The position numbers and the translations under genes are program-made. From contig JASWJB010000379.1 in the NCBI GenBank assembly GCA_032433595.1, positions 1 through 36,487 of the forward strand: 36,487 bases of DNA. Direction: 5' to 3'. The notes beneath the pieces were generated by a model. That model had not been told where the DNA came from. It did not search any database and saw nothing but the letters and a program-made list of their open reading frames with translations. Source of the stretch: Conoideocrella luteorostrata. Its lineage: Eukaryota; Ascomycota; Sordariomycetes; Hypocreales; Clavicipitaceae. Of this stretch, positions 9,459 through 18,816 are shown piece by piece (within the stretch, counting starts at the first letter, position 1; the number at the start of each line of letters is the position of its first letter).

Positions 9459-10507
9459 ATGAGCCGCCTTCCTCCTACTGAGAAGCTCCCCCTCGCGATC
9501 CGAAAGGACAGTAAGTCACTTTGTTTCAATGCGGCTCACGCCTTTCAAGAGCAAACACCGCGCTAACATGTGACGTTGCAAGTCCGCGATAACTGGGAAG
9601 CCAAAAAGGCTGATTTGGAGAAAGTCATCTCTGATCGCCTGGGCACATCCTGGACAGTGGACATCAATCCTAGCCAGATATATGCGTACGCCAAGGATGG
9701 ATATGCCAAAGAATCTACCGGCTCTATGATTACTGCGTGCGTTTCTTATCACTGCCACGGCATCGCAAAACGGTTCAGCTTACACAAGATCATAGCTATA
9801 TTGAAGGCGTCGAATGGCAACTTCGGAGTTTTGTCGATAAATACGGCGATGATGGCAAACACGAGCTCAACACGCTCGCACACGCCCACATCATCACCAT
9901 GGACATCGACACCAACAAGAAAGTCTCGTACTGCGGCTGCGAGGTTTCTCCCACCGGCCAGCTCGTCATCATCTTCAACGAAGATAACCTGGGCTGCAAC
10001 ATCGACCATGCCGCCAACGAGGAAAACCTTACCAAGGCCCTTAACGATGCCTCGTCGCCTTCCCTCACGATGAGCTACGTTGCCCGCAAGGGTATCCGCG
10101 AGGACTACGACAAGGAAATTGGTCCGATCCAGAAGAGACTGAATGAGCAGCTGGGCAAGGAAATCACCCTCAAGCCCGAATTTGAGAGCAACTTTGAGAA
10201 GCTCAAGGCGGCTAAAGATGCTGATCCGGACTGGGAGACCAATCTGGGCATGTACATCTTCAAGTACTTCGATGGGCTGGTATGGTGGATGGAAAACAAC
10301 AAGGTCAAGGATGACGATATGGTGCAGGAGGGTCTGAATGAGGCTGCCAGTAGTGGGACCGTGGCGTTTAGGATCGTCGACGCGTTGAAGGATGGCGGGT
10401 ACAATGAATCGCTGATTGAGGGGGATGTGTTGTATTTGCAGACTGTACCCAAGAACTTCGGCGTGAATATCCACCAGGTGGCTGACAAGTTGATGGATCA
10501 GCTGTAG
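9459..10507 (+). CDS. Unrecognised 305-aa cytosolic-looking protein, three exons
   Basis: Exons are 9459-9510, 9583-9736 and 9796-10507. Intron 1 (72 bp) has GTAAGT, branch GCTAAC and GCAAG; intron 2 (59 bp) has GTGCGT and CATAG. The phases (1, then 2) join cleanly to give RKD-IRDNWEAKK and SMIT-A-YIEGVEW. The product is highly charged and rich in Asp, Glu and Lys, with no signal peptide or membrane segment. Landmarks are a central HELNTLAHAHIITMD-type stretch at about residues 100-115, SYCGCE, and IFKYFDGLVWWMENNKVKDDD in the last third. The codon bias toward C-ending codons in exon 3 suggests good expression. I do not recognise the family and assign no function. Confidence 0.78.
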
Positions 10508-10984
10508 ACGTCAGGCTGTAATGGGTTGCAGAAGCTAGATAACAGAAAAGGGATGGATAAAATATATATTTTAAAGGAGGTTTGGCTTGCAATTGATGGA
10601 ACGGTCAGTTGATATGGTTTCCCCGTTTTTTTCTTCTTTTGTGTGGATAGTGAACGATATAGTTTGTATCATTTATGAATGGTGTGAGCACCGCTCGTGA
10701 TGTCGTGCGTTGTTGTAGTAGCATTTTATCGACAGTCTCATTGGCTAGACTCGTATGTATAAGGCGACATGCGTGTCTCGGGGTCGATTTCCCCGACAGC
10801 CGCCTAAATCGCCTCGCGTTTGTCAGCCGAAAGCGGGCTTCACCATTGCCGGGCTGGATTGCCGCTGGGCACCCGCGAGTTAATGTTGGAGTATCATAAC
10901 TTTATTTGGCGTTTCCTACCACAGAATTCCGGCTTGACGTGTCGTCGTACTCATCCGTTTCGAGTACCATAGACACAAGCTAAA
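10508..10984. other. Intergenic spacer with a short GC hairpin
   Basis: This is the 3' flank of the upstream gene and promoter of the metallo-beta-lactamase-fold gene. It contains a perfect 6-bp stem with a 7-nt loop at 10778-10796 (TCGGGG-TCGATTT-CCCCGA). I looked for a tRNA around it because the loop resembles a T-arm, but no acceptor stem or A box is present. Confidence 0.35.
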
Positions 10985-11914
10985 ATGGCGTTCTCACCAG
11001 AAAAATATAACCCTTCCTCGACGGGACAATGGCTCATCTGTAAGGCCTGCGGCACTCAATTCCCCACGTCGGATCGATCCGTCGTCAAGACCTGTTACAT
11101 CTGCGACGACCCTCGCCAATACGTCCCTCCCTCAGGACAGTCATTTACAACGCATGATGAGCTATCAAAAAACTACCGGAATGAGTTCGCCACGTATGAA
11201 TCTGACGACCGTCTCATTTCCATCACGACGACGCCCAAGTTTGGCATTGGCCAGCGGGGGATTCTGATCCGGACTCCATCCGGCAACATCCTTTGGGACT
11301 GTGTGACACTCCTGGATCAAGAAACGGTCACCAAAATCACCGACTTGGGTGGGCTAAAGGCCATAGTCATCAGCCACCCGCATTACTACAGCACTCATGT
11401 GCAATGGGCCCAAGCCTTTCAATGCCCAGTGTATATTTCTTCAGACGATAAGGTTTGGACCACCATGGAGTCGTCGCACCAGGTTCTGGTGAGGGACATC
11501 GAGACTTCCATCGCTGATACTGGAGCACTGGCTATCAAGCTCGGCGGGCATTTCCCCGGCTCTTTGGTCCTTCTATTTGACGGCCGTCTTTTCATTGCGG
11601 ATACATTGGTGACCACGCCTGCCGGCCTTGGCAGATGGGAAGTCGACGGTACTGGAGCGACGCGTGCGAAGCCGCCGGGTCTGAATTCCTTCTCTTTCCT
11701 GTGGAGCATTCCGAATTATATACCCTTGAATGTGGACGAATTAGCCCGCATGTGGGGTATCTTGAAGAAGTACAGTTTCGTGTCTACTCACGGCGCTTTC
11801 GTGGGCCTAGACATCGAGGACGGAAGCGTGAAAAGGAGGGTCTTGGATAGTATGCAGATCCAGGCTATGTATATGGGTTATGGAGATCACGCAATCATGA
11901 AGGAAGATGCTTGA
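10985..11914 (+). CDS. Metallo-beta-lactamase-fold protein with N-terminal zinc ribbon
   Basis: Intronless, 309 aa, with ATG in good context (AAAATGG). The N terminus carries two CxxC pairs, Cys19/22 and Cys37/40, forming a likely zinc ribbon. The metallo-beta-lactamase-type fold follows: an ILIRTPSGNILWDC strand pair, then SHPHYYSTH at 130-138, GGHFPGS (His189), LFIADT (Asp206) and STHGAF (His269). The canonical HxHxDH is changed: His131, His133 and His138 are present, but Tyr135 and Ser136 sit where the metal-binding Asp and His are expected. Later ligands are retained. The protein may bind one metal or have altered chemistry; the substrate cannot be told. No signal peptide, so probably cytosolic. 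Confidence 0.85.
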   Translation: MAFSPEKYNPSSTGQWLICKACGTQFPTSDRSVVKTCYICDDPRQYVPPSGQSFTTHDELSKNYRNEFATYESDDRLISITTTPKFGIGQRGILIRTPSGNILWDCVTLLDQETVTKITDLGGLKAIVISHPHYYSTHVQWAQAFQCPVYISSDDKVWTTMESSHQVLVRDIETSIADTGALAIKLGGHFPGSLVLLFDGRLFIADTLVTTPAGLGRWEVDGTGATRAKPPGLNSFSFLWSIPNYIPLNVDELARMWGILKKYSFVSTHGAFVGLDIEDGSVKRRVLDSMQIQAMYMGYGDHAIMKEDA

Positions 11915-12326
11915 TGATTAGGAATGGCCGCCGATTTCCAGAGTACTTGATTGAGTGATAATCCCAAATTGTGTTTCATGGCCGTACATTTTACTCGCAA
12001 GTCTACACTATTTACTGCGGAGCACTGCTAATAGTATACTCTAATTTACTTGTTCAAAATTCTCTCTCAGAGATGTGAAGCATTTACCGGTCGAAGAATC
12101 CCAGCAAGAAATCTAACACAAAGCCGCCTTTCGGAGCCTGAAATCATCGAAATATTTCAGCCACACAAGTTCAAGACCTGAATCGCGGAGACAAGACGGA
12201 TTTCCAACAACGTTTTTCTGGCTATCTACTGCTTTGACTATGTACATTCAATCCATTTCCCTACAACTATTTACAGTATTGAAATGCAGATAAAACACAA
12301 CAAAAAAATCGGACCCAGGGTCAACT
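11915..12326. other. Convergent 3' spacer
   Basis: An AT-rich spacer between the 3' end of the metallo-beta-lactamase-fold gene and the 3' end of the minus-strand secreted-protein gene. No open frame or repeat of note. Confidence 0.4.
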
Positions 12327-12719
12327 TTAGATAAACTCCCAGGTACCCTGGACGCGGCCTGGTCCAAGGCTGCCGACAATCTCCGTGAAAGCAGCCGGAG
12401 TCAAGTCGACAGAGTTGTCGTTGCAGCCACCGCAGCGGTCTACGACCTTGACAACGGCAGAGTTGCCATTGTAGTGGACGCGGATTTGACGGCCGCAGGG
12501 GCGCTGGCTGTCAAACAGGTTGTGACCAACCGCAGCGACGAGCTCGTTGTCATTGTTGGTCCAGCCGCAGGCGCCGAGGCCGGTGTTGTAGTAAGTGAAG
12601 TCGCCGGAGGTGCGGCCAACAAGCTCGTTCATGTTTTCAGGTTCAGGCCCAGGAGCTGGGGCGGCGACGGAAGTAAGGGCGAGTGCCAGAACCGCAGTGA
12701 TGGCCTTGGTGGCGTACAT
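12327..12719 (-). CDS. Small secreted double-psi beta-barrel (RlpA/expansin-like) protein
   Basis: 130 aa from ATG 12719; a longer in-frame extension to 12875 lies across the TATA box and is rejected. Residues 1-20 (MYATKAITAVLALALTSVAA) are a clear signal peptide, followed by a Pro-rich propiece. The mature domain shows GDFTYYNTGLGACGW, RPCGRQI and VVDRCGGCNDNSVDLTPAAF, the signature of the RlpA-like/barwin-like double-psi beta-barrel found in small fungal secreted proteins. The Cys residues can form disulphides, and the conserved Asp of VVDRC is present. It lacks the second, carbohydrate-binding domain of true expansins, so it is a one-domain extracellular protein. Likely roles are wall loosening or surface activity, by family only. 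Confidence 0.88.
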   Translation of the reverse strand: MYATKAITAVLALALTSVAAPAPGPEPENMNELVGRTSGDFTYYNTGLGACGWTNNDNELVAAVGHNLFDSQRPCGRQIRVHYNGNSAVVKVVDRCGGCNDNSVDLTPAAFTEIVGSLGPGRVQGTWEFI

Positions 12720-12850
12720 TTTGGGAGTGGCTCGAAGTCGAGAGTTGGTGCTGTTTACAAGATGGAAGATGGAAGATGGGATGAATGAGGTGTGTTGAAG
12801 TGTCTGCTTGAGGCGAGATGATGGAGAAAGTCGTAGGGAATTCATCAACC

Positions 12851-12860
12851 CTTTTATATG
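12851..12860 (-). promoter_or_regulatory. TATA box of the secreted barrel-protein gene
   Basis: On the minus strand this reads CATATAAAAG, about 132 bp upstream of ATG 12719. The position and sequence fit a core promoter TATA element and help to place the start at 12719 rather than further upstream. Confidence 0.55.
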
Positions 12861-12861
12861 C

Positions 12862-14887
12862 GGATCTTGAACCAAGTTGTGTCGGTGATACCACCCAGCT
12901 GTTGGACGGAAGTCGCTTGCTCAGACAGCAGACAGGGTCATGTTTTCTTTCCCGCATTACCGGACGATGCTCTGGAGTCAACATAATGCGAGGTCCCCGA
13001 TGGGATAATGTCGGACACGCAGATGAGCTGCTGCAAGGTCCGGAAATGTTGCTTTCGACCGGCGATCCGGTACATGTCGTGGGCTCTTGCTGGGGCTCAT
13101 TTACACCAACTCCTCTTTCTGATTGCCCGATCTGTGTGCTGCTTACTGTTGAAACATTCCTGGCTGTAACGTAGTTTGCAAAGTAGCCACCGTCGGCCAT
13201 CCCGGAAACCTTCATCAGGATGCCTGGAAATGATCCTTCGAGTAATTTGAAACGCAGCCACGTTGCCATTCGGTGGTTGTTGGCTTGTATACCATGATTG
13301 GAGGAATCCCGACTGCGCTTACTTCGGGAATCTGATGCGTGGCTTCATGTCTGGGCCCGATTCGGAGTCGCTCTTCCAGAAAATTACTATGAACAAGCCA
13401 ATTGGGACAATTACTGACTCCCATACTGATTGAGGCTGCAGAGAGATGGATGCTTGGCAAGCCGTCACAATGGTGGGGGCCACAGGCTGAATGTAGCCTG
13501 TTGCCCTACCTCATTGGCATGTTGTTTCGTTTATTACAAGCGGGCCGAATATGCAGGATATTCCATTGTGGATAAATTGACTCCGTCTGCATGCCGTAAT
13601 AGGCACAAGCCTGTCTCAAGTAGAGAAGGACGTCGTTGAGACTATCGATCGCAAGTAGAGGTGGGTACCTGAAATTGCCTTTTTAATCAAGAGCTTAAAG
13701 CATACTTGCCGTACACCACACCCAATACAGACTTTTCAGGTGACAACGAATCATCTACATAAAACAAATGATTTAATAATGAAGACATCGCGGGTTGGTC
13801 ACCCTGGGGGGGGGGCCGTACTATAACGCGACTCCGTCTGCAAGTTTCATGCCTACTAGGGCGAGAAGGTCCCAACACAGCGGAACGCCGCGCCGTACCA
13901 AATGGGAAATCCTCCATCGGCGAAATAGGAGTAGCCCGATTTCAGTGTCGGGCGTCCGCTGACTCTGCAGGAACGGTCTTGTCTTGCGTGCATGTATTTA
14001 GAACGTTCCGGGATTGGCATGGTCTATGGGAGGCAGGGGGGGGTGTTGGAATATCGACCAGAGACCCTTTTCGAGACGCAGAATTCCGCGAGGACTTTGT
14101 TCCTGCAGCATGGGCCCAGGAACTAGGCAGGTCGGGCGCATGTACATGATTTGAAGTATGCACTGGTAAGCTGCTGGCAGATCGGTTCGCGCGACTGTGA
14201 GCAGACGAGGTAAGCGTATTTCTGTGTGAAGGAGTCGGGCTGGTTGTTAAAGTAAAGACATTGCCGCAGACCGAAATAGCAGAGCACAGCTTGAAACCAT
14301 TGGGAATATGTCAGTGTGTACCGTGCGTGCCCGGTTCATAAGTGTTTCTAGGACATTGCTCGCAGGAAGGAAGCAAATGCCTGTTCTTTTGGTGCCAAAT
14401 CCTACGCGAGACTCGTGTGCATACATGCAATCCGTTCACCCTGTTGGACGCTCAACCATACCGCCATTCGTAATGTCAAGTCATGCGATTAAAAGTGACC
14501 GAAAGACCAACACAGGGTGCTTGGCAATGCCAGGGCAGTATGCATCATTGACGTCTTTCAGTTGCTATCCTCTGGCGGAGTGAGTTTGTCCGCCTACAAT
14601 GCGAACACATGCAGCATTGGGAGCTAGACTGGCAGCAATGCGTGGAAAGATAGACCCCCCTCCCCTTGGCACCACTTGGTATTCCTTCTCTAGAATTGCT
14701 CGGCATTGAAGTTGAGCGGATAACGTTTTGGTGGGAGAAAGCCATGGCAATAGAGTAGAAGTGGGCGGGAGGGATTGCTTAGTAGAAGAGTCTCATAGCC
14801 ACAGCCTCGGAAGTATCATCAAGTCATTTGAATCGTCATTATTACAGAGTAACTTGTTCATATTTTTTACTTTTGAAAACCATTCCG
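12862..14887. other. Long intergenic region, no gene supported
   Basis: About 2 kb, mostly 5' flank of the secreted barrel-protein gene and then 3' flank of the minus-strand PPxY-protein gene. The open frames (12643-13269 -, 12818-13174 +, 14308-14583 +) have no signature and no consistent splicing. A run of ten G lies near 13806. No repeats longer than simple runs were noticed. Confidence 0.45.
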
Positions 14888-16003
14888 TCATTTGGACTCG
14901 TCAGCCTCCATCACCACTGGCACCAACACCAACCACAAGCTCTTCGCATTCAATAAAACAACCTCCTCTTCTAGCACCTTCAGCTTCTCAACATGCTGCT
15001 CGAGAGAACACATCGTACCAGCCGCACTACTGCTGCTCTTCCCTCCCGCCGAGGCAACCTCCAGAAACTTGTTTGGCGACATATGAATCATCTCAGCCAA
15101 CTGTTTCGTATCCAACAACACGGCATGCAAGCCCCTCGAATTCAGCCAGTCCTTACTCGCAACAGCCGCGTACGTTGCAGCTCGTTCCAACGGCGTCTTC
15201 GGTGTCTTGACAGCTGCCGCCAGGGCAGTGGCGGGAATTTGGAAAATGGTACCGACAACCCCAGAAACGGCATGCATGGGGATTGAGATGACTCCTCCAA
15301 TGACACCGCCTACCACGCCGAGGACATTGAAACGCTTTGCCTCTTTCGCAATCTGCTTGCCGACGGATATGGTGTGGTTCGCGAGGTTTTTGCCATAGTT
15401 CACGGGGAGGCCGCTAACGCTCCTGCCCACATCACCGGCGTGAGCGATGGCGCGGTCAGAAACTTTGGCCGTCAAAAAGGCGGAGACGGTCTCCAAGAAT
15501 GAACACCATGCTTGTTCAGTGACGCCGTGGGCTAAAAGGGACGGGGGATAGGCGGCTAAGAACGGCGCCGCGTCGTCGGGGGCAAGCTGGGGGATGGCGA
15601 TGGGCTTCTGCTTGGAGGAGCTGGGATTGGCTTCTGCCCTGGCATGGGCTTCATAGGAGGGCGGCGGCTGGGTGGTGGTGGGAAAGTTGAATGGAGAATC
15701 GACGGTTGGGACGGCGCCTGTTGATCGTGTTGCCTCGTCATATGAAGGGATCTGTTCAGCGGGGCCCGCTGTGCTGGGCCCAGCAATAGCAGGCGGACTG
15801 GAGGGCGACGATGCTTGAGGCGTTGCGCGACTGCCATCTTGGCGCTTTTCGTCTAAAACAGCACGGCCTTCATATCCAGGCGGACTCGTTGCGGTGCTTG
15901 TAGAGATAGCAGGAGGGGCCTCTACGGGGGCTTGTGTTTGGGGATAGCTACCGTCTTGGCGCTTCTGGTCCGATATGCTGAGATCCTCATTCTGGGGAGC
16001 CAT
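14888..16003 (-). CDS. PPxY-motif protein with glycine-rich hydrophobic segment
   Basis: Intronless, 371 aa, ATG at 16003. The N-terminal third is Pro/Ser/Thr-rich and disordered, with an imperfect internal duplication: KRQDGS at about 14-19 and 53-58, each followed by PPAI at 30-33 and 70-73. It holds two PPxY motifs (PPGY 41-44, PPSY 114-117) and PSYDE at 86-90, the type of ligand bound by WW domains of Rsp5/Nedd4 ubiquitin ligases. The folded half runs from about 136: IAIPQLAPDDAAPFLAAYPP, then a helical region, a Gly/Val/Ala-rich hydrophobic segment at about 227-266, and a short Leu/Glu coiled-coil-like tail at 334-353. No signal peptide. The hydrophobic segment may associate with membranes. 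The family is not recognised by name; an arrestin-like or trafficking role would be speculation. Confidence 0.78.
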   Translation of the reverse strand: MAPQNEDLSISDQKRQDGSYPQTQAPVEAPPAISTSTATSPPGYEGRAVLDEKRQDGSRATPQASSPSSPPAIAGPSTAGPAEQIPSYDEATRSTGAVPTVDSPFNFPTTTQPPPSYEAHARAEANPSSSKQKPIAIPQLAPDDAAPFLAAYPPSLLAHGVTEQAWCSFLETVSAFLTAKVSDRAIAHAGDVGRSVSGLPVNYGKNLANHTISVGKQIAKEAKRFNVLGVVGGVIGGVISIPMHAVSGVVGTIFQIPATALAAAVKTPKTPLERAATYAAVASKDWLNSRGLHAVLLDTKQLAEMIHMSPNKFLEVASAGGKSSSSAAGTMCSLEQHVEKLKVLEEEVVLLNAKSLWLVLVPVVMEADESK

Positions 16004-16264
16004 AATGGAAGGGTGGTTTTTTTTTAAACAGACGGTAGGATTGTGGTAGGTTTCATGGGTTGTCTGCGGTGTTGGGGGGAGGTAAGCTTTATATCAACAT
16101 GATGTGAAATGAACACCCAGATGACGTGCGCCGTTGTCAAGCCGCAAGTAGTGGGGTAGAACGGATAGCGTGCCGAGGGGCCGTGACAGCGCGGGGATAA
16201 AGAAGGAATGCCCGATATCTCCCCTGTAGGGCATCCTTAGCAGACCTCAGGCTGCGTGTCAGTG

Positions 16265-16312
16265 GCTGGTGGGCTGGTGGGCTGGCGGGCTGGCGGGCTG
16301 GCGGGCTGACGA
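16265..16312. repeat. 8-bp minisatellite, six copies
   Basis: Six tandem copies of GCTGGYGG: two GCTGGTGG, three GCTGGCGG and one degenerate GCTGACGA. It is a simple repeat in the promoter side of the PPxY-protein gene. Confidence 0.85.
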
Positions 16313-17323
16313 GCTGAAGAAGCTCCAGGCCAGAGACAGATCAGAGCCACCGCCACATGCACACCACATGCACACGACAGCAGGCAATCAAATTGGTAGC
16401 CGATTTCGAGCAGGGCCTCATCTGTGATGCTTGACCAACCACGGAGTAGTGACAACGAAGTGGCATCGCGTAAGGTTGATGACCACGCACAAATGTATGT
16501 GAGTGACGCGTCAACGGTCAAAGTCGTGTGCTTGCCCGGCGAACCTCGACGAACTTGTTTAACTAGGGTCGAATCGGCGGCCAGAACAGGCTACTCCGTT
16601 CGAGTTGATAAGTGGCTTGGCCAACGCCGTATCGCTACCCAAACGAAGCTACGATAAGCCACCAGGCGCGCCTTAACACCACGGCGCAAGCTCGTTGGCG
16701 TCCATCAAGTTATCTAACTAAGCAACTTATATGCCCAGCGTTCTTTTCTACTCATACTAGATAATAAACCCTCAGAAATCCCAGTTGTGCTTATTTCTCC
16801 TGCTTTTCCGATCAACTACGTTCCTCTGGCCGGCGTGTGAAGTGCTGTTTGCAGCATTAGTGGCGAGGATGGGGAAGATTCTTCTTTACAGGGCCAATGA
16901 CAGTATCGGACCGACCTGCTGGTGCCAATAGTTCCATCGTTAACCGCTCGTCGGTGTAAGCCGTGGGCAGCTGTCGGAGTACGTGACCCGTCGACGTGAG
17001 CCACCCCGATGAGAAGTTCAAAGAACCACTCCATACAAAGGACCACTGCATCGCGATTATGGGGTGTCTTGCACGGGCTTTTGCACTCATAGTTGATGCT
17101 TTAACCATCTGAACGGAGTATATAGAGAATTACTTCAGTCAGAGGTAGACGCTAGTTGATGAGAGGCATTCTCGCATTCCTTGGCGAAAGGCAAAGTCAC
17201 GACGTAAGATACTACGTGCGGAGCCGTCGTGTCCACCCGAGGTGAGATTGGGCACGTTCTAACTATGGCATTGTTGCCCTTAGGCCAGAATACGGAGTGC
17301 ATACGGAGCTCTTATGGAGTAGT

Positions 17324-17331
17324 TTATATAA
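17324..17331 (+). promoter_or_regulatory. TATA box of the reductase gene
   Basis: TTATATAA about 121-128 bp upstream of ATG 17452, just downstream of three CGGAGTA-like motifs. The spacing matches fungal core promoters and supports the downstream ATG. Confidence 0.5.
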
Positions 17332-17451
17332 TGTGCATCGAGTGACGGCCCGGCCTCCGTTAAGATGCAATTGCCCCGCGTTCCGTGCTCTAATTCACGT
17401 TCATCGAAGCACTGCGTTCTCTTCTGCGTCAACGCAGTGAATTGCTTCACC

Positions 17452-17997
17452 ATGCGTAGAATCCGCTACAACGCCGCGACTTCGCTCGATGGCTTTATTG
17501 CCTCGCCTGACGGCTCAACAGAATGGATCGTGCAAGACACGACCATCGACTTCGATGCGCTCTATGCACAGTTCGGCGTATATCTAATGGGTCGCAAAAC
17601 ATACGAGGTGGTCACGTCGCATGGTGGCATGAACCCCCTGGCTTCCAAGTCCAAAGACAGCGTTATTGTCATCAGCCGGCACATGAAGCAGGAAGACTAT
17701 CCGAACATCACCATCTGGCGTGACGGGTTCATCGAAAAGACTCGAGCCATCAAGGCGCAGGATGGGAAGGACATATGGTTCATGGGCGGCGGCCAGCTTG
17801 CCCCGCCTCTGCTTGAAGCCGGGCTCATCGATGCTCTCGAGATGGCGGTCATGCCGGTGGTTATTGGCAAGGGCATAAAGATGATTGCCGAATCGGATGC
17901 TGCTAAACAAAGCTATGCACTTGATTTGATGGAGCTGGAGAAGCTGGATGGATCTGGGATTGTCATTTTGAGATATGCACTTCGATACGAGAGTTGA
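17452..17997 (+). CDS. DHFR/RibD C-terminal-domain reductase, bacterial type
   Basis: 181 aa, intronless. I chose ATG 17452 because MRRIRYNAATSLDGFIASPDG is the typical start of the YyaP/YwjB-like branch of the dihydrofolate-reductase/RibD-C superfamily; the in-frame ATG at 17365 adds 29 unrelated residues. Landmarks are LMGRKTYEV (about residues 45-53), VISRHM, and the NADPH-binding loop WFMGGGQLAPPLLEAGLIDAL (about 107-128), then VMPVVIGKGI. These predict an NADPH-dependent reductase of unknown substrate, not the cell's folate enzyme. The family is mainly bacterial and patchy in fungi, and the gene lacks introns, so ancient horizontal acquisition is plausible but unproven. Confidence 0.88.
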   Translation: MRRIRYNAATSLDGFIASPDGSTEWIVQDTTIDFDALYAQFGVYLMGRKTYEVVTSHGGMNPLASKSKDSVIVISRHMKQEDYPNITIWRDGFIEKTRAIKAQDGKDIWFMGGGQLAPPLLEAGLIDALEMAVMPVVIGKGIKMIAESDAAKQSYALDLMELEKLDGSGIVILRYALRYES

Positions 17998-18816
17998 GTT
18001 ACTTTGTCTGTCGCTTCGTTCCGCCAGACCCCTTGTTATTTTATTCTGTGACCAGCGCATAGACCAAATGCAGAAATAGCTGCTGCTGCCGCCCGCAACC
18101 CGCTGCATGCACCCACTGCCTGCACCCACTCACCCACCAACTCACTACCTGTAATCACTGCTGACGTCTAGGCAGCCAGCACTACAGCACCAGCACCGCA
18201 GACTCCCTCCACTAGAGAGTGCGGAGTATCTACGTGCACTCTCGGCCAGGCACTGTTGCCTGTCTGCTGGCAGGGGTCATCAGATGGACATAAGTTCACG
18301 TCCGAGACGTCAAGTCACGATATAAATTCACAGCAAGAGCTGGCGACGATCCCAAAACTTGTGTAAATAAGCCAACATTGTCAAAGTGATAATTTGCTCC
18401 TCCTTCTGCTCTTCCTCTTCCCACCTAGAAGAAGCCACCCGTTTGTTGCGCTTCTCACTTTTGTCCACATGCAAACTCCCTTGACAATAGAGGAAACAGT
18501 TTTCGACAACGTAAACAACCATGACGTTGTACATCAGCGGTGCCTTCTTCTGAGGGGGGGGGTTCTTAGATAGTGCAATGATATATTTGGATTTCAAAGA
18601 ATCTAGCGACTTCTAAAATCTGATTTATACCGTCATATTGTTGCCTTCACCAGCAGGCTCCAGAACCTCTTCAAAGGCGTGGCGGTGGTATGCCAACAAG
18701 ATATGCAAACTTACAGAGGTAGGCCATTGGATGTGAACAATATAGGTTGAAGAAGCAGGTGCGCGACAATACATATCAATCAATTATTCGTCTTCACAAA
18801 CTACGAAACTATATCC
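17998..18816. other. Intergenic spacer, no gene seen
   Basis: Contains CAC(C/T)CAC-type pyrimidine-rich sequence near 18110-18200 and a CGGAGTA motif at about 18222. A 89-codon minus-strand frame (18328-18597) has a compositionally odd Lys/Glu-rich product and no signature. Confidence 0.4.

Larger units (their letters stand above)
16004..17451. other. Divergent intergenic region with minisatellite
   Basis: The 5' flanks of the PPxY gene (minus) and the reductase gene (plus). A TATA-like element for the PPxY gene (GATATAAAG on the minus strand) lies near 16087-16095, about 90 bp upstream. The 8-bp minisatellite at 16265-16312 is listed separately. CGGAGTA-type motifs occur near 16440, 17114, 17290, 17300 and 17315. 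No gene is seen; open frames here are short and overlapping. Confidence 0.45.

Noticed and set aside
10778..10796. T-arm-like hairpin as a possible tRNA
   Set aside because: The loop lacks the TTC start, and no acceptor stem, D arm or A box is found around it.
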